Both the position numbers and the translations under genes were made by a program. From contig JABDLH010000031.1 in NCBI GenBank assembly GCA_013003145.1, forward strand, positions 1 to 15,076: a stretch of 15,076 nt of DNA, in the 5' to 3' direction. Of this stretch, positions 6,180 to 14,026 are shown piece by piece. The notes under the pieces are model-generated. The model was not told the origin of the DNA. It ran no database searches and saw only the letters and a program-made list of their open reading frames with translations. The DNA is from Flavobacteriaceae bacterium (lineage in GTDB: Bacteria; Bacteroidota; Bacteroidia; Flavobacteriales; Flavobacteriaceae). Within the stretch, counting starts at the first letter, position 1. Every line of letters starts with the position of its first letter.

Positions 6180-8504
6180 TTGGAACAATTTATCAATGAA
6201 CTGAACGAGGCCCAGCGAGCCCCCGTATTGCACAAGGAAGGACCCCTGATGGTGATTGCCGGTGCGGGCTCGGGGAAGACTCGTGTACTGACCTATCGCA
6301 TCGCTTACCTGATGGACCAGGGAGTTGATCCTTTCAATATCCTTGCCCTTACCTTTACCAATAAAGCTGCCCGTGAAATGAAACACAGGATAGCGGAACT
6401 TGCCGGTAAATCGGAGACCAAAAACCTATGGATGGGAACCTTCCATTCTATTTTTGCACGCTTGTTGCGATATGATGGTGACAAACTGGGGTTTCCAAGT
6501 AATTTCACGATCTACGATACCCAGGATTCCCAGCGGCTCATTGCTTCTATCATTAAGGAGATGGGGTTGGATAAGGATATTTACAAATACAAGCAGATCC
6601 AAAACCGCATTTCTTCCTACAAGAACAGCCTGATCACGGTAAAGGCCTATTTCCAGAACCAGGACCTGGTAGAAGCTGATGCTATGGCCAAGAAACCCAG
6701 GACAGGTGAGATCTACAAAGAGTATGTAGATCGATGTTTTAAGGCCGGTGCCATGGACTTTGATGACCTTCTGCTAAGGACGAACGAGTTGCTGACCCGT
6801 TTTCCCGAAGTCCTCATGAAATACCAGGATCGCTTTAGGTATATCCTGGTTGATGAGTACCAGGATACCAACCATTCCCAGTACCTGATCGTAAAAGCTC
6901 TTGCAGACCGCTATAACAATATTTGTGTTGTAGGTGATGATGCTCAGAGTATTTACTCTTTCAGGGGAGCCAACATCAGCAACATCCTTAACTTTCAAAA
7001 AGACTATGATGATGCGGCCATGTACCGCCTGGAGCAGAATTACCGTTCTACCAAGAATATCGTAAACGCTGCAAATACCATTATTGCCAATAATAAGAAC
7101 CAGTTGGAAAAAGTGGTTTGGACTGCCAATGATGACGGCCCTAAAATAAAGATACACCGCAGTGTAACCGATGCGGAGGAAGGGCGTTTTGTAGCCAATA
7201 CGGTTTTTGAGGAGAAGATGCGCTCGCAAAGGCCAGACAGCGACTTCGCTGTGCTATACCGTACCAACTCTCAATCCAGGGCTATAGAAGACGCTCTGAG
7301 AAAAAAGGATATCCCGTACCGTATTTACGGAGGATTGTCCTTCTACCAGCGGAAAGAGATCAAAGATGTATTGTCTTACCTGCGACTGATCATCAACCCT
7401 AAGGACGAAGAAGCCCTGAAACGGGTGATCAACTTCCCGGCAAGGGGGATAGGGCAAACCACGGTAGACCGACTAACTGTTGCTGCCAACCACTACGGGA
7501 GATCGATTTTCGAGGTGATGCAGAACCTGGATAGGATAGACCTGAAAATTAATTCCGGGACCAAGAGAAAACTGGAGGATTTTGTCAATATGATACGGAG
7601 TTTCCAGATCATGAATGAGACTGCTGATGCTTTCAGCCTTGCCGAACATGTAGCGAGAAAAACCGGGATGCTGCTCGAATTTAAAAAAGACGGAACCCCG
7701 GAAGGTATTGCCCGGATGGAAAACATTGAAGAACTCCTGAACGGTATAAAAGATTTTGTAGAAGGGCAGAAAGAACTGGCTGATGAACAGGGAGACCTGT
7801 CCACCTTCCTGGAAGACGTGGCCCTGGCTACAGACCTGGATAAGGACACCGGGGATGATGACCGGGTGGCCCTGATGACCATTCACCTTGCTAAGGGACT
7901 CGAATTCCCCTTTGTTTTTATCGTAGGGATGGAAGAAGACCTGTTCCCTTCGGCCATGAGTATGAATACCAGGAGCGAACTGGAGGAAGAACGAAGGTTA
8001 TTTTATGTGGCTCTCACTCGTGCAGAAGAACAAGCTTACCTGACCTATACCCAGAACCGCTATCGTTGGGGAAAACTGATCGACTCTGAACCCAGCAGGT
8101 TCCTGGAAGAAATAGATGAACAATACGTGGAGCAGCTTACCCCAGTAGATACTTATAAATACAAATCTCTAATCGATAAGAATATATTCGGGGAAGTGGA
8201 TAAGAGCAGGTTACGGCAGGAGAAGCCCAAGAATGGTGCTCCGCCAAGTGGTAACCAGCCCACACAGAACCAACTGCGAAAATTGCGAAAGCTTAAGCCT
8301 GAGCTGTCTACCCCCGTGGGCAACGCTAATGCAACCGATGTTTCCCTTGAAGTAGGAACCCGGGTCAATCACTCCAGGTTCGGCAGGGGAGAAGTGCTGA
8401 TGATAGAAGGGGTAGGGAACGACAAGAAAGCCGAGATCCGCTTTGAAAAAGGGGATATTAAAAAATTGTTACTGCGATTCGCTAAACTGGAGATCCTGGA
8501 TTAG
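6180..8504 (+). CDS. uvrD: UvrD/PcrA family 3'-5' DNA helicase
   Basis: Superfamily 1A helicase that unwinds duplex DNA during excision repair, replication restart and removal of recombinase filaments. All helicase motifs are intact (numbering from the TTG start, 774 residues): Walker A AGAGSGKT (27-34), motif Ia LTFTNKAAREM, motif II VDEYQDTN, motif III GDDAQSIYSFRGA, motif IV LEQNYRS, motif V TIHLAKGLEF and motif VI VALTRA. The C-terminal 50 residues (from VGTRVNHSRFGRGEV) match the Tudor-like module by which PcrA/UvrD binds RNA polymerase. Start choice: the frame stays open upstream to a TTG at 6105, but those 25 residues are unlike the family. TTG at 6180 gives MEQFINELNEAQ, matching the usual start of the helicase. 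No in-frame ATG lies before Walker A. No Shine-Dalgarno is visible. The YciO gene follows after 34 bases on the same strand. Confidence 0.95.
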   Translation: MEQFINELNEAQRAPVLHKEGPLMVIAGAGSGKTRVLTYRIAYLMDQGVDPFNILALTFTNKAAREMKHRIAELAGKSETKNLWMGTFHSIFARLLRYDGDKLGFPSNFTIYDTQDSQRLIASIIKEMGLDKDIYKYKQIQNRISSYKNSLITVKAYFQNQDLVEADAMAKKPRTGEIYKEYVDRCFKAGAMDFDDLLLRTNELLTRFPEVLMKYQDRFRYILVDEYQDTNHSQYLIVKALADRYNNICVVGDDAQSIYSFRGANISNILNFQKDYDDAAMYRLEQNYRSTKNIVNAANTIIANNKNQLEKVVWTANDDGPKIKIHRSVTDAEEGRFVANTVFEEKMRSQRPDSDFAVLYRTNSQSRAIEDALRKKDIPYRIYGGLSFYQRKEIKDVLSYLRLIINPKDEEALKRVINFPARGIGQTTVDRLTVAANHYGRSIFEVMQNLDRIDLKINSGTKRKLEDFVNMIRSFQIMNETADAFSLAEHVARKTGMLLEFKKDGTPEGIARMENIEELLNGIKDFVEGQKELADEQGDLSTFLEDVALATDLDKDTGDDDRVALMTIHLAKGLEFPFVFIVGMEEDLFPSAMSMNTRSELEEERRLFYVALTRAEEQAYLTYTQNRYRWGKLIDSEPSRFLEEIDEQYVEQLTPVDTYKYKSLIDKNIFGEVDKSRLRQEKPKNGAPPSGNQPTQNQLRKLRKLKPELSTPVGNANATDVSLEVGTRVNHSRFGRGEVLMIEGVGNDKKAEIRFEKGDIKKLLLRFAKLEILD

Positions 8505-8538
8505 GATTCCAGAGGGCGAGGTCTAATCTGAAATTTAT

Positions 8539-9159
8539 ATGGCAGAGTTTATCAGGATTTATGAAGACAACCCATCGCCGAAGGAGATTAAACGGGTAGC
8601 GGATATACTCCGGAAGGGCGGCTTGGTCATTTACCCCACCGATACCGTTTACGGCTTGGGTTGTGATATCACCAATAGTAAAGCCCTGGAAAAGATCGCC
8701 AGGATAAAAGGGGTTAAACTGGCCAAGGCCAATTGGTCTTTTATCTGTGCAGACCTGAGTAACCTTTCCGATTATGTTCGTCAGATAGATACCCCGACAT
8801 TCAAAATACTGAAACGAGCGCTTCCCGGCCCTTATACCTTTATTCTGCCCGGCAACAACAGCCTGCCTAAAGATTTTAAGAAGAAGAAGACCGTAGGGAT
8901 CAGGGTGCCTGATAACAATATAGCCCGTGCTTTGGTCGAAGCCCTGGGAAACCCCATTGTCAGTACCTCCATAAAGGATGAAGATACGCTCCTGGAATAC
9001 ACCACCGACCCGGAACTTATCCTGGAAAAATGGGACAACCTGGTCGATGTTGTGATTGACGGGGGTTACGGGGACAACCAGCCGTCTACGGTGATCGACC
9101 TTTCCGAAGCCGAACCATTTGTTGTCCGTGATGGTAAGGGCGACCCGGATATTTTCTGA
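8539..9159 (+). CDS. yciO: YciO-type Sua5/YrdC family protein
   Basis: Protein of 206 residues with the YrdC fold, usually labelled L-threonylcarbamoyladenylate synthase. Family landmarks: GGLVIYPTDTVYGLGCD (27-43), LPGPYTFIL (95-103), VGIRVPDN (119-126) and PIVSTS (139-144). The pattern SFICADLSNLSDY (67-79) and the ending VVIDGGYG..PSTVIDL...FVVRDGKGD follow E. coli YciO rather than TsaC. The TsaC catalytic signature KxR ... SxN is not kept: the first part reads KGV (57-59) and the second SIK (144-146). The full t6A-modification activity of TsaC should not be assumed; a lower-activity or RNA-binding role as discussed for YciO is more likely. It is cytosolic, probably co-transcribed with uvrD, and ends two bases from the stop of the convergent metalloprotease gene. 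Confidence 0.9.
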   Translation: MAEFIRIYEDNPSPKEIKRVADILRKGGLVIYPTDTVYGLGCDITNSKALEKIARIKGVKLAKANWSFICADLSNLSDYVRQIDTPTFKILKRALPGPYTFILPGNNSLPKDFKKKKTVGIRVPDNNIARALVEALGNPIVSTSIKDEDTLLEYTTDPELILEKWDNLVDVVIDGGYGDNQPSTVIDLSEAEPFVVRDGKGDPDIF

Positions 9160-9161
9160 GG

Positions 9162-11720
9162 CTACCTGCCTTCTTCCGCTTTAATCGACATGTCCGGATT
9201 ATAAGGCGCAATAAAACGCTGTCCTTCTTTGGCCTCCCCGATCACTTCTGCCAGTTCTTTTTCCAGGTATTGGAGATGAGCCCTGGTCATCCGGTGATTG
9301 ATCACCGTAAGATTACTTTTTATATCCTTCTGCAGCTGCAACAAGTAACTCAAAGCAAGCGACCTCACATCGGTGTTAGAGGTGTAATCTTCAGAAAGCT
9401 TTGCCAGCAGACCTCCAATGGCACCTTTAGCTTTGTCCGGGCGGTAGAGGGCGATCAGGTTTTCTACATAGGCTTTCTGTAGTTTCCTCCGGTAAGTACT
9501 GGCTTGGTAGAACACATTCAGGTCACCCCAGGTCATTTCATATAAGTCGTCCATATATTCTTCAGGCGTATAGGTATTGCGGTCCTGGAAACGCTCCGAT
9601 ATAAAAGTCATACGGCTTAAACGGCTTCCACCCAGCAGGTTCAGCATCACACTTTCCATAGTCCTTGTAACGGCCTCTTTAGACTGGGGAGACTGTATAT
9701 TGTTTAATATTTCGTTGGTAAGCAGCCATTTGGGTTCATGGAATATATGGTGATCCAGGAATAATAGGGCTTCCCTCTGAAGTTGTTCGTCCACCGGGGC
9801 ATAGACCTCTCCGGTCTCTCCCATGGTTTTTGGCGTTTCGTAAATTCCGCCAATGTTTTTCACCACGTGGAAAAGGTAATTGTCATATTGTTTAACCAGG
9901 GCGGTATAAACTTGGTCCAGGTTTCGATAACTGTCGCTGCGTTTTACCCGTGTCCATTCCGGTAAGTGGGGGACAATGCGCTGCAAGTTAAGGATGCCGT
10001 AATTACTGGCAATGACGGCCTGGTCTCCGAGATCTTCACGCTGGGAACGGGGATCAAAATCACGTCCTTCGCCTCCGAACCACAGCCGGGGATTATTAGA
10101 GATGCTGTCTACTACCATGGCATTCAGTAATTCCTTTTCATCCATGCCGCCGGGATTCTTTGGTAAAGGGCCATATCCCCATTGTATTGCCCATAGGTCG
10201 TAATCGTTGATCCTGGGCATCAGGTCTTCGCGTGCAATACTGTCTTGTGGCTGGGCCACGTAGTTAAAGCGTGCGTAGTCCATTATGGAACTGGTATGAC
10301 CGTATTTTTTTTGCCATTCCGCGTCCCTGAGTTTTTCTACCGGGGTGGCGAAACTAGCCGCCATATTATGGCGAAGCCCCAAGGTGTGCCCCACTTCGTG
10401 GGAACAGACAAACCGTATCAGTTGGCCCATCAATTCTGTATCAAACTCCATTTTCCTGGCCCCGGGATCTACCGCTCCTGCCTGTATCATATACCAGTCG
10501 TGTACAAGGCTCAGTACGTTATGGTACCAACCGATATGACTTTCAAGGATCTCACCACTCCGCGGATCAGTGATGTTGGGGCCGTAGGCATTTCGTGATG
10601 GTGATGCAAAATATCGGAGTACGGAAAAACGAGAATCCTCCAGGCTCATGTCTTTATTGTTTTCCGGCCATTCTTTCCCTACAATGGCATCTTTAAAGCC
10701 GGCCTTTTCAAACGCCTTCTGCCAGTCGTTGATTCCCTGTATCAGGTATGGCCTCCATTTTTTAGGCGTGGCAGGATCAAGGTAGAATACGATAGGTTCT
10801 TTAGGTGTAACCAGTTCCCCGGATAACCAGCGCTCCCTGTCCTCTTCCCGTGGCTCCAACCTCCAGCGATGGATGTATACGTTTTCCGCAACTTTCTGCT
10901 GCTCATCCCCGTACTCCAGGTAAGAGCTTGCAAAATAACCCACCCTGGGATCATAGGCGCGTTTTTTCATCGGTTCCTTCGGCAGTAGGATGAGGGAGTT
11001 ATTGATCTCTAAGGTAACTACCCCGGATAAGGCGATGGCCGGGAGTTCTTTTCTCGAGTCCCCGGACCTGGCTTTATACGTTTTAACACTCCTTATCTCC
11101 GTGTTGATAGGGAAAGAACTGATGTTCTTCACATACGACTTGTCATCCTCAAGAGTGCTGAGTTTATAGGCGTCCTTCTGGGAAGGACTCATCGTTAACA
11201 GGGGATTGTCGCTGTTGATAAACTCATCTACCCGTATCAGTGAACTGCCGGCCTTTTCATTACGCGCTTTAATATCAAAAGCTTCCAGGATAGGGGTGAC
11301 GGTTGCATTATTAACAGCGGAGGCAATGGCCTCTTCCTCATCGGCTACACTGACAAGGGTTGCAATCCTCAGGAACAGCTGGTCCGAAGGGCCCTTTTCC
11401 CAATATATGGTCTTATCACCAATTTCTTCACCGCCATAATTCTTGGCTCCCGCAGGGGTCTTAATAAATCGTGTTACCACCAGCATTTCGCGATTCAACA
11501 GGCTATCGGGTATTTCGAAATAGATCTCGCCTGCCTTCTGATATATATTGAACAGCCCTTCTGAAAATTCTGCATCCTTACCAAGGAGATCTTCAATACT
11601 GGGAATACCACCCGTTTTGCCGGTTTTAGCGGTTACAACATCCTGTTGGATCAAAGATTGCTTTGAGGCACAGGAGATGCAAATTAGGAGTATGAATAAC
11701 GACAACGATATGATTCTCAT
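9162..11720 (-). CDS. Large zinc-dependent metalloprotease (DUF5117/DUF4953 type), probable lipoprotein
   Basis: Metzincin-type peptidase of 852 residues, typical of Bacteroidota secreted proteases of unknown substrate. The N-terminus is a signal peptide ending at ISCAS. Cys17 could be lipidated, although position -3 is Cys rather than the usual Leu/Val/Ile. Domain order, from memory of the family: DUF5118 (about 38-90), DUF5117 (about 95-290), catalytic zincin domain (about 305-490) and DUF4953 to the end. The zinc signature HEVGHTLGLRH (441-451) supplies His441, Glu442, His445 and His451, and Met480 in SSIMDY fits the Met-turn. All catalytic residues are present. The gene stands alone on the minus strand: it ends two bases from the YciO stop and starts after a 216-base gap holding the OmpA terminator. 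Surface or periplasmic protein digestion is inferred. Confidence 0.93.
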   Translation of the reverse strand: MRIISLSLFILLICISCASKQSLIQQDVVTAKTGKTGGIPSIEDLLGKDAEFSEGLFNIYQKAGEIYFEIPDSLLNREMLVVTRFIKTPAGAKNYGGEEIGDKTIYWEKGPSDQLFLRIATLVSVADEEEAIASAVNNATVTPILEAFDIKARNEKAGSSLIRVDEFINSDNPLLTMSPSQKDAYKLSTLEDDKSYVKNISSFPINTEIRSVKTYKARSGDSRKELPAIALSGVVTLEINNSLILLPKEPMKKRAYDPRVGYFASSYLEYGDEQQKVAENVYIHRWRLEPREEDRERWLSGELVTPKEPIVFYLDPATPKKWRPYLIQGINDWQKAFEKAGFKDAIVGKEWPENNKDMSLEDSRFSVLRYFASPSRNAYGPNITDPRSGEILESHIGWYHNVLSLVHDWYMIQAGAVDPGARKMEFDTELMGQLIRFVCSHEVGHTLGLRHNMAASFATPVEKLRDAEWQKKYGHTSSIMDYARFNYVAQPQDSIAREDLMPRINDYDLWAIQWGYGPLPKNPGGMDEKELLNAMVVDSISNNPRLWFGGEGRDFDPRSQREDLGDQAVIASNYGILNLQRIVPHLPEWTRVKRSDSYRNLDQVYTALVKQYDNYLFHVVKNIGGIYETPKTMGETGEVYAPVDEQLQREALLFLDHHIFHEPKWLLTNEILNNIQSPQSKEAVTRTMESVMLNLLGGSRLSRMTFISERFQDRNTYTPEEYMDDLYEMTWGDLNVFYQASTYRRKLQKAYVENLIALYRPDKAKGAIGGLLAKLSEDYTSNTDVRSLALSYLLQLQKDIKSNLTVINHRMTRAHLQYLEKELAEVIGEAKEGQRFIAPYNPDMSIKAEEGR

Positions 11721-11836
11721 AGTGTCAGCATGATTTGGGTTAACAGAATAGGTTGAATTGATCGATGATCTGTATCAGCATTACAAAATTCGCTGATTGA
11801 CTGTACATTGATTATAACATAAGAAATATTTACGGG

Positions 11837-11880
11837 TACAAAAAAACCACGGCATTGCCTTCTTGGTTTTGCCGTGGTTT
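11837..11880 (-). terminator. Intrinsic terminator of the OmpA lipoprotein gene
   Basis: Perfect 11-bp inverted repeat AAACCACGGCA (11844-11854) / TGCCGTGGTTT (11870-11880) with a 15-base loop. On the minus strand the stem is followed by seven T (11846 down to 11840), the classic rho-independent form. It begins about 56 bases after the OmpA stop and insulates the metalloprotease gene from OmpA transcription. The remainder of the 11721-11936 gap shows no other gene; it must hold the metalloprotease promoter, for which I see no convincing consensus match. Confidence 0.88.
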
Positions 11881-11936
11881 GGTCTAAATGTTTTGCTCGG
11901 CAGCATTACTGCTACAAGCGGTTTCAGGAATAACGC

Positions 11937-12803
11937 TTAGTTGATAGCAGGATCCTTCATACCTTCTTCGATCATACTGTAGAATTGATCAATTTTAGGC
12001 AATACTACGATACGGGTCCTCCTGTTCTTAGCCTTGTTGTCTGAAGTGTTGTTTTCAACCAATGGAGCGTAATAGCTTCTTCCAGCGGCAGTCATCCTGG
12101 CCGGTGCAACACCGAAGTCTTTTTCAAGGATACGCACAACAGAAGTTGCTCTTTTTACACTAAGATCCCAGTTGTCTAGCAATACTCCGTTGCTTCCACG
12201 GTAAGGCACATTGTCTGTATGTCCTTCTACCATGAACTCAAAGTCAGGCTTGTTGTTTACTACCTGGGCTACTTTACCAAGAACATTCTTAGCTGCCTGG
12301 GTCACGTTGTAACTACCTGTGCTGAAAAGTAATTTATCAGAGATAGATACAAAGACAACTCCTTTTTCTACACTGATCTCAATGTCTTCATCATCGAGAT
12401 TTCCAAGAACACCTTTAAGGCTCTGTACCAATGCAAGGTTCACAGAATCTCTCCTGGTGATCGCATCCTGTAACTTACGGATGGTAAGATCTTTCTCTTT
12501 TAGGCTTTCCAAAGATTTTTCAAGGTTCTCCGCTCCTTTGGTGGTCAGGGTGGTCAGGTTACCCATATTGTTGATGAGCTCCTGGTTGTTTGCTTTCAGG
12601 AAAGCGTTCTGATCTTCTAGGGTCTGTAACCTGGAACTTGCAGTAGCTTTCTCTTCAAGACATGTATTCAGTTTTACAGTAGCACTGTTCAACAGGTCTT
12701 GGGTCTCTTTTTGTTTTGATTCAAGTTCTGCATATTTTTTTTGTGATACACAGGATGAAAGTAATAGGGTCATCCCCAGTACCCCTAGCATGATTTTTTT
12801 CAT
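11937..12803 (-). CDS. OmpA family peptidoglycan-binding lipoprotein
   Basis: Outer-membrane lipoprotein of 288 residues that should tether the membrane to peptidoglycan. The signal peptide ends in a good lipobox, LSSC, with Cys18 as the lipidated residue. A long charged coiled-coil region follows (about 22-130), then an OmpA/MotB-type domain (about 145-268). Ligand-binding signatures are intact: GHTDN (194-198, Asp197), NWDLSVKRA (211-219) and NRRTRI (260-265). The C-terminal tail DQFYSMIEEGMK is also found, altered, in the degenerate paralogue at 3318-4127. There is no beta-barrel. The gene appears to be its own transcription unit, with a TAATTTTG box upstream and a strong hairpin-T tract terminator downstream, which fits abundant constitutive expression (inferred). 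Confidence 0.94.
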   Translation of the reverse strand: MKKIMLGVLGMTLLLSSCVSQKKYAELESKQKETQDLLNSATVKLNTCLEEKATASSRLQTLEDQNAFLKANNQELINNMGNLTTLTTKGAENLEKSLESLKEKDLTIRKLQDAITRRDSVNLALVQSLKGVLGNLDDEDIEISVEKGVVFVSISDKLLFSTGSYNVTQAAKNVLGKVAQVVNNKPDFEFMVEGHTDNVPYRGSNGVLLDNWDLSVKRATSVVRILEKDFGVAPARMTAAGRSYYAPLVENNTSDNKAKNRRTRIVVLPKIDQFYSMIEEGMKDPAIN

Positions 12804-12810
12804 AATAATG

Positions 12811-12825
12811 ATTAAATGATTTAAT
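12811..12825 (-). repeat. Short palindrome in the OmpA leader
   Basis: ATTAAAT-G-ATTTAAT, a perfect 7-bp inverted repeat with one central base, seven bases upstream of the OmpA start codon. It could be a weak operator, or simply reflect an AT-rich leader that keeps the start unstructured. AT-only palindromes are common by chance. Confidence 0.3.
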
Positions 12826-12873
12826 TGTTTGTTACTTGTATTCTTTAGGTTTGAGTGATTGTGAAATCGGAAC

Positions 12874-12881
12874 CAAAATTA
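12874..12881 (-). promoter_or_regulatory. Candidate promoter (-7 box) for the OmpA lipoprotein gene
   Basis: TAATTTTG on the minus strand is a full match to the Bacteroidota TAnnTTTG element, in the 112-base gap between the glycosyltransferase stop and the OmpA start. It implies a leader of roughly 60-65 bases. The nearest TTTG upstream is 26 bases away, longer than the usual 19 or so, so the -33 part is not convincing. Confidence 0.45.
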
Positions 12882-12915
12882 TATAAATATCAGACCGACG
12901 ATTTCTACAAATTAG

Positions 12916-13920
12916 TTAATCTTTTACTAAATCGTTAAAATTATCTACTTGATGTACGAAGTGTGACCATACTATGGACGTTACGATGTGGTAATTTTTT
13001 AAAAAACCTTTCTTTTTTCTTTTGCGGTAAACAGCCCTGAAATGTTTGTAATAACTCAGGTGAGCTCTTAATATCGCCCAGGCATGCCTGATCTTCAGTT
13101 GAAAAACAAACCGAAGTGCCGCTACAAAGTCGAGCAGCAGCCTGCATAAGATAAGTGGAAATGCTCTCCTGCGGGGAAGATTTTTAGTGATAGAATAAAG
13201 GGAGTTCCTGAAATTCAGGAAGGTTTTTTTGGGATTCATGTTGCTTAAGGTAGAACCTCCAAGGTGATACACCTCGGAATCCCCGCTATAAAATACTTTA
13301 AGCCCTTCATTTTGTGCCCTCCAGCATAAGTCGATTTCTTCCTGGTGTGCAAAATACAGCTCGTCAAAGCCTCCCAGGCTCTTAAATACATTGCTGCGGA
13401 TAAACATACATGCCCCGGTGGCCCAAAAGATTTCACGGGAATCATTATACTGACCACGATCTTTTTCAAGCGCCTGGAAGATTCGTCCACGACAAAAGGG
13501 ATAACCCAGCATATCCAGGTAACCACCTGCAGCGCCTGCATATTCAAAGTGATCCTGTTTCATCAGGTCTAGGATCTTGGGCTGTACGATGGCGGCTTCA
13601 GGCTTGTTTTCCATCAGTACCTCTATCGGTTCTAACCAGCCTTCGGTGACTTCGACATCAGAATTCAACAGGCAGTAGACGTCTGCATCTACCTGGGGCA
13701 GGGCCTCGTTGTACCCTTTCGCAAAACCGCCATTGGTAGGATTTTCGATGATCTTTACTTCTGGATAATTCTCTTGCACATAACTGACAGAGCCATCGGT
13801 CGATGCATTATCGACAAGGTAGATATCCCTTCCTGCCGAAAATCGGACAACCGATGGCAGGTATCGTTCCAGCAGAGCTTCCCCGTTCCAGTTCAGTATT
13901 ACAATGGCGAATTTAAGCAT
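12916..13920 (-). CDS. Family 2 glycosyltransferase (WbbL/rhamnosyltransferase-like)
   Basis: Inverting GT-A glycosyltransferase of 334 residues that moves a sugar from a nucleotide donor to a growing glycan or lipid-linked acceptor, at the cytosolic face of the membrane. Seen motifs: the N-terminal strand FAIVILNWNG (4-13), VDNASTDGS (36-44), NSDVE as the DxD-equivalent metal site (86-90, Asp88), WATGACMFIR (166-175), and FAHQEEIDLCWRAQNEG (190-206) with the catalytic-base acidic residues, then VYHLGGSTL (217-225). The C-terminus has a hydrophobic stretch (about 255-276) followed by a very basic YRKRKKK segment, suggesting membrane association. Subfamily resemblance to WbbL-type rhamnosyltransferases is by motif only; donor and acceptor are unknown. 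No other glycan genes are in the window. It lies 106 bases after the HsdR_N-type gene on the same strand. Confidence 0.92.
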   Translation of the reverse strand: MLKFAIVILNWNGEALLERYLPSVVRFSAGRDIYLVDNASTDGSVSYVQENYPEVKIIENPTNGGFAKGYNEALPQVDADVYCLLNSDVEVTEGWLEPIEVLMENKPEAAIVQPKILDLMKQDHFEYAGAAGGYLDMLGYPFCRGRIFQALEKDRGQYNDSREIFWATGACMFIRSNVFKSLGGFDELYFAHQEEIDLCWRAQNEGLKVFYSGDSEVYHLGGSTLSNMNPKKTFLNFRNSLYSITKNLPRRRAFPLILCRLLLDFVAALRFVFQLKIRHAWAILRAHLSYYKHFRAVYRKRKKKGFLKNYHIVTSIVWSHFVHQVDNFNDLVKD

Positions 13921-14026
13921 GTGTCCGGCGGCTTGGTCTTTTGAGCCTTTTAGGTTTGGTTAAAGCTGGCAAAGTAAAGAAATATTTTAGAACTGCACTG
14001 CTGTTCCCATACAGCTTCCTTATTAC

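Noticed and set aside
6774..7886. Several long minus-strand open frames inside the helicase gene
   Set aside because: They lie opposite conserved helicase motifs, have low-complexity composition and no recognisable family; they are shadows of the real frame.
13245..13649. Overlapping open frames within the glycosyltransferase region
   Set aside because: The glycosyltransferase frame has all the family motifs; the others have no start context or homology signs.
13995..14026. GCTGT/ACAGC stem after the HsdR_N-type stop as a terminator
   Set aside because: Only five base pairs, with no following T tract on the minus strand; too weak to support.
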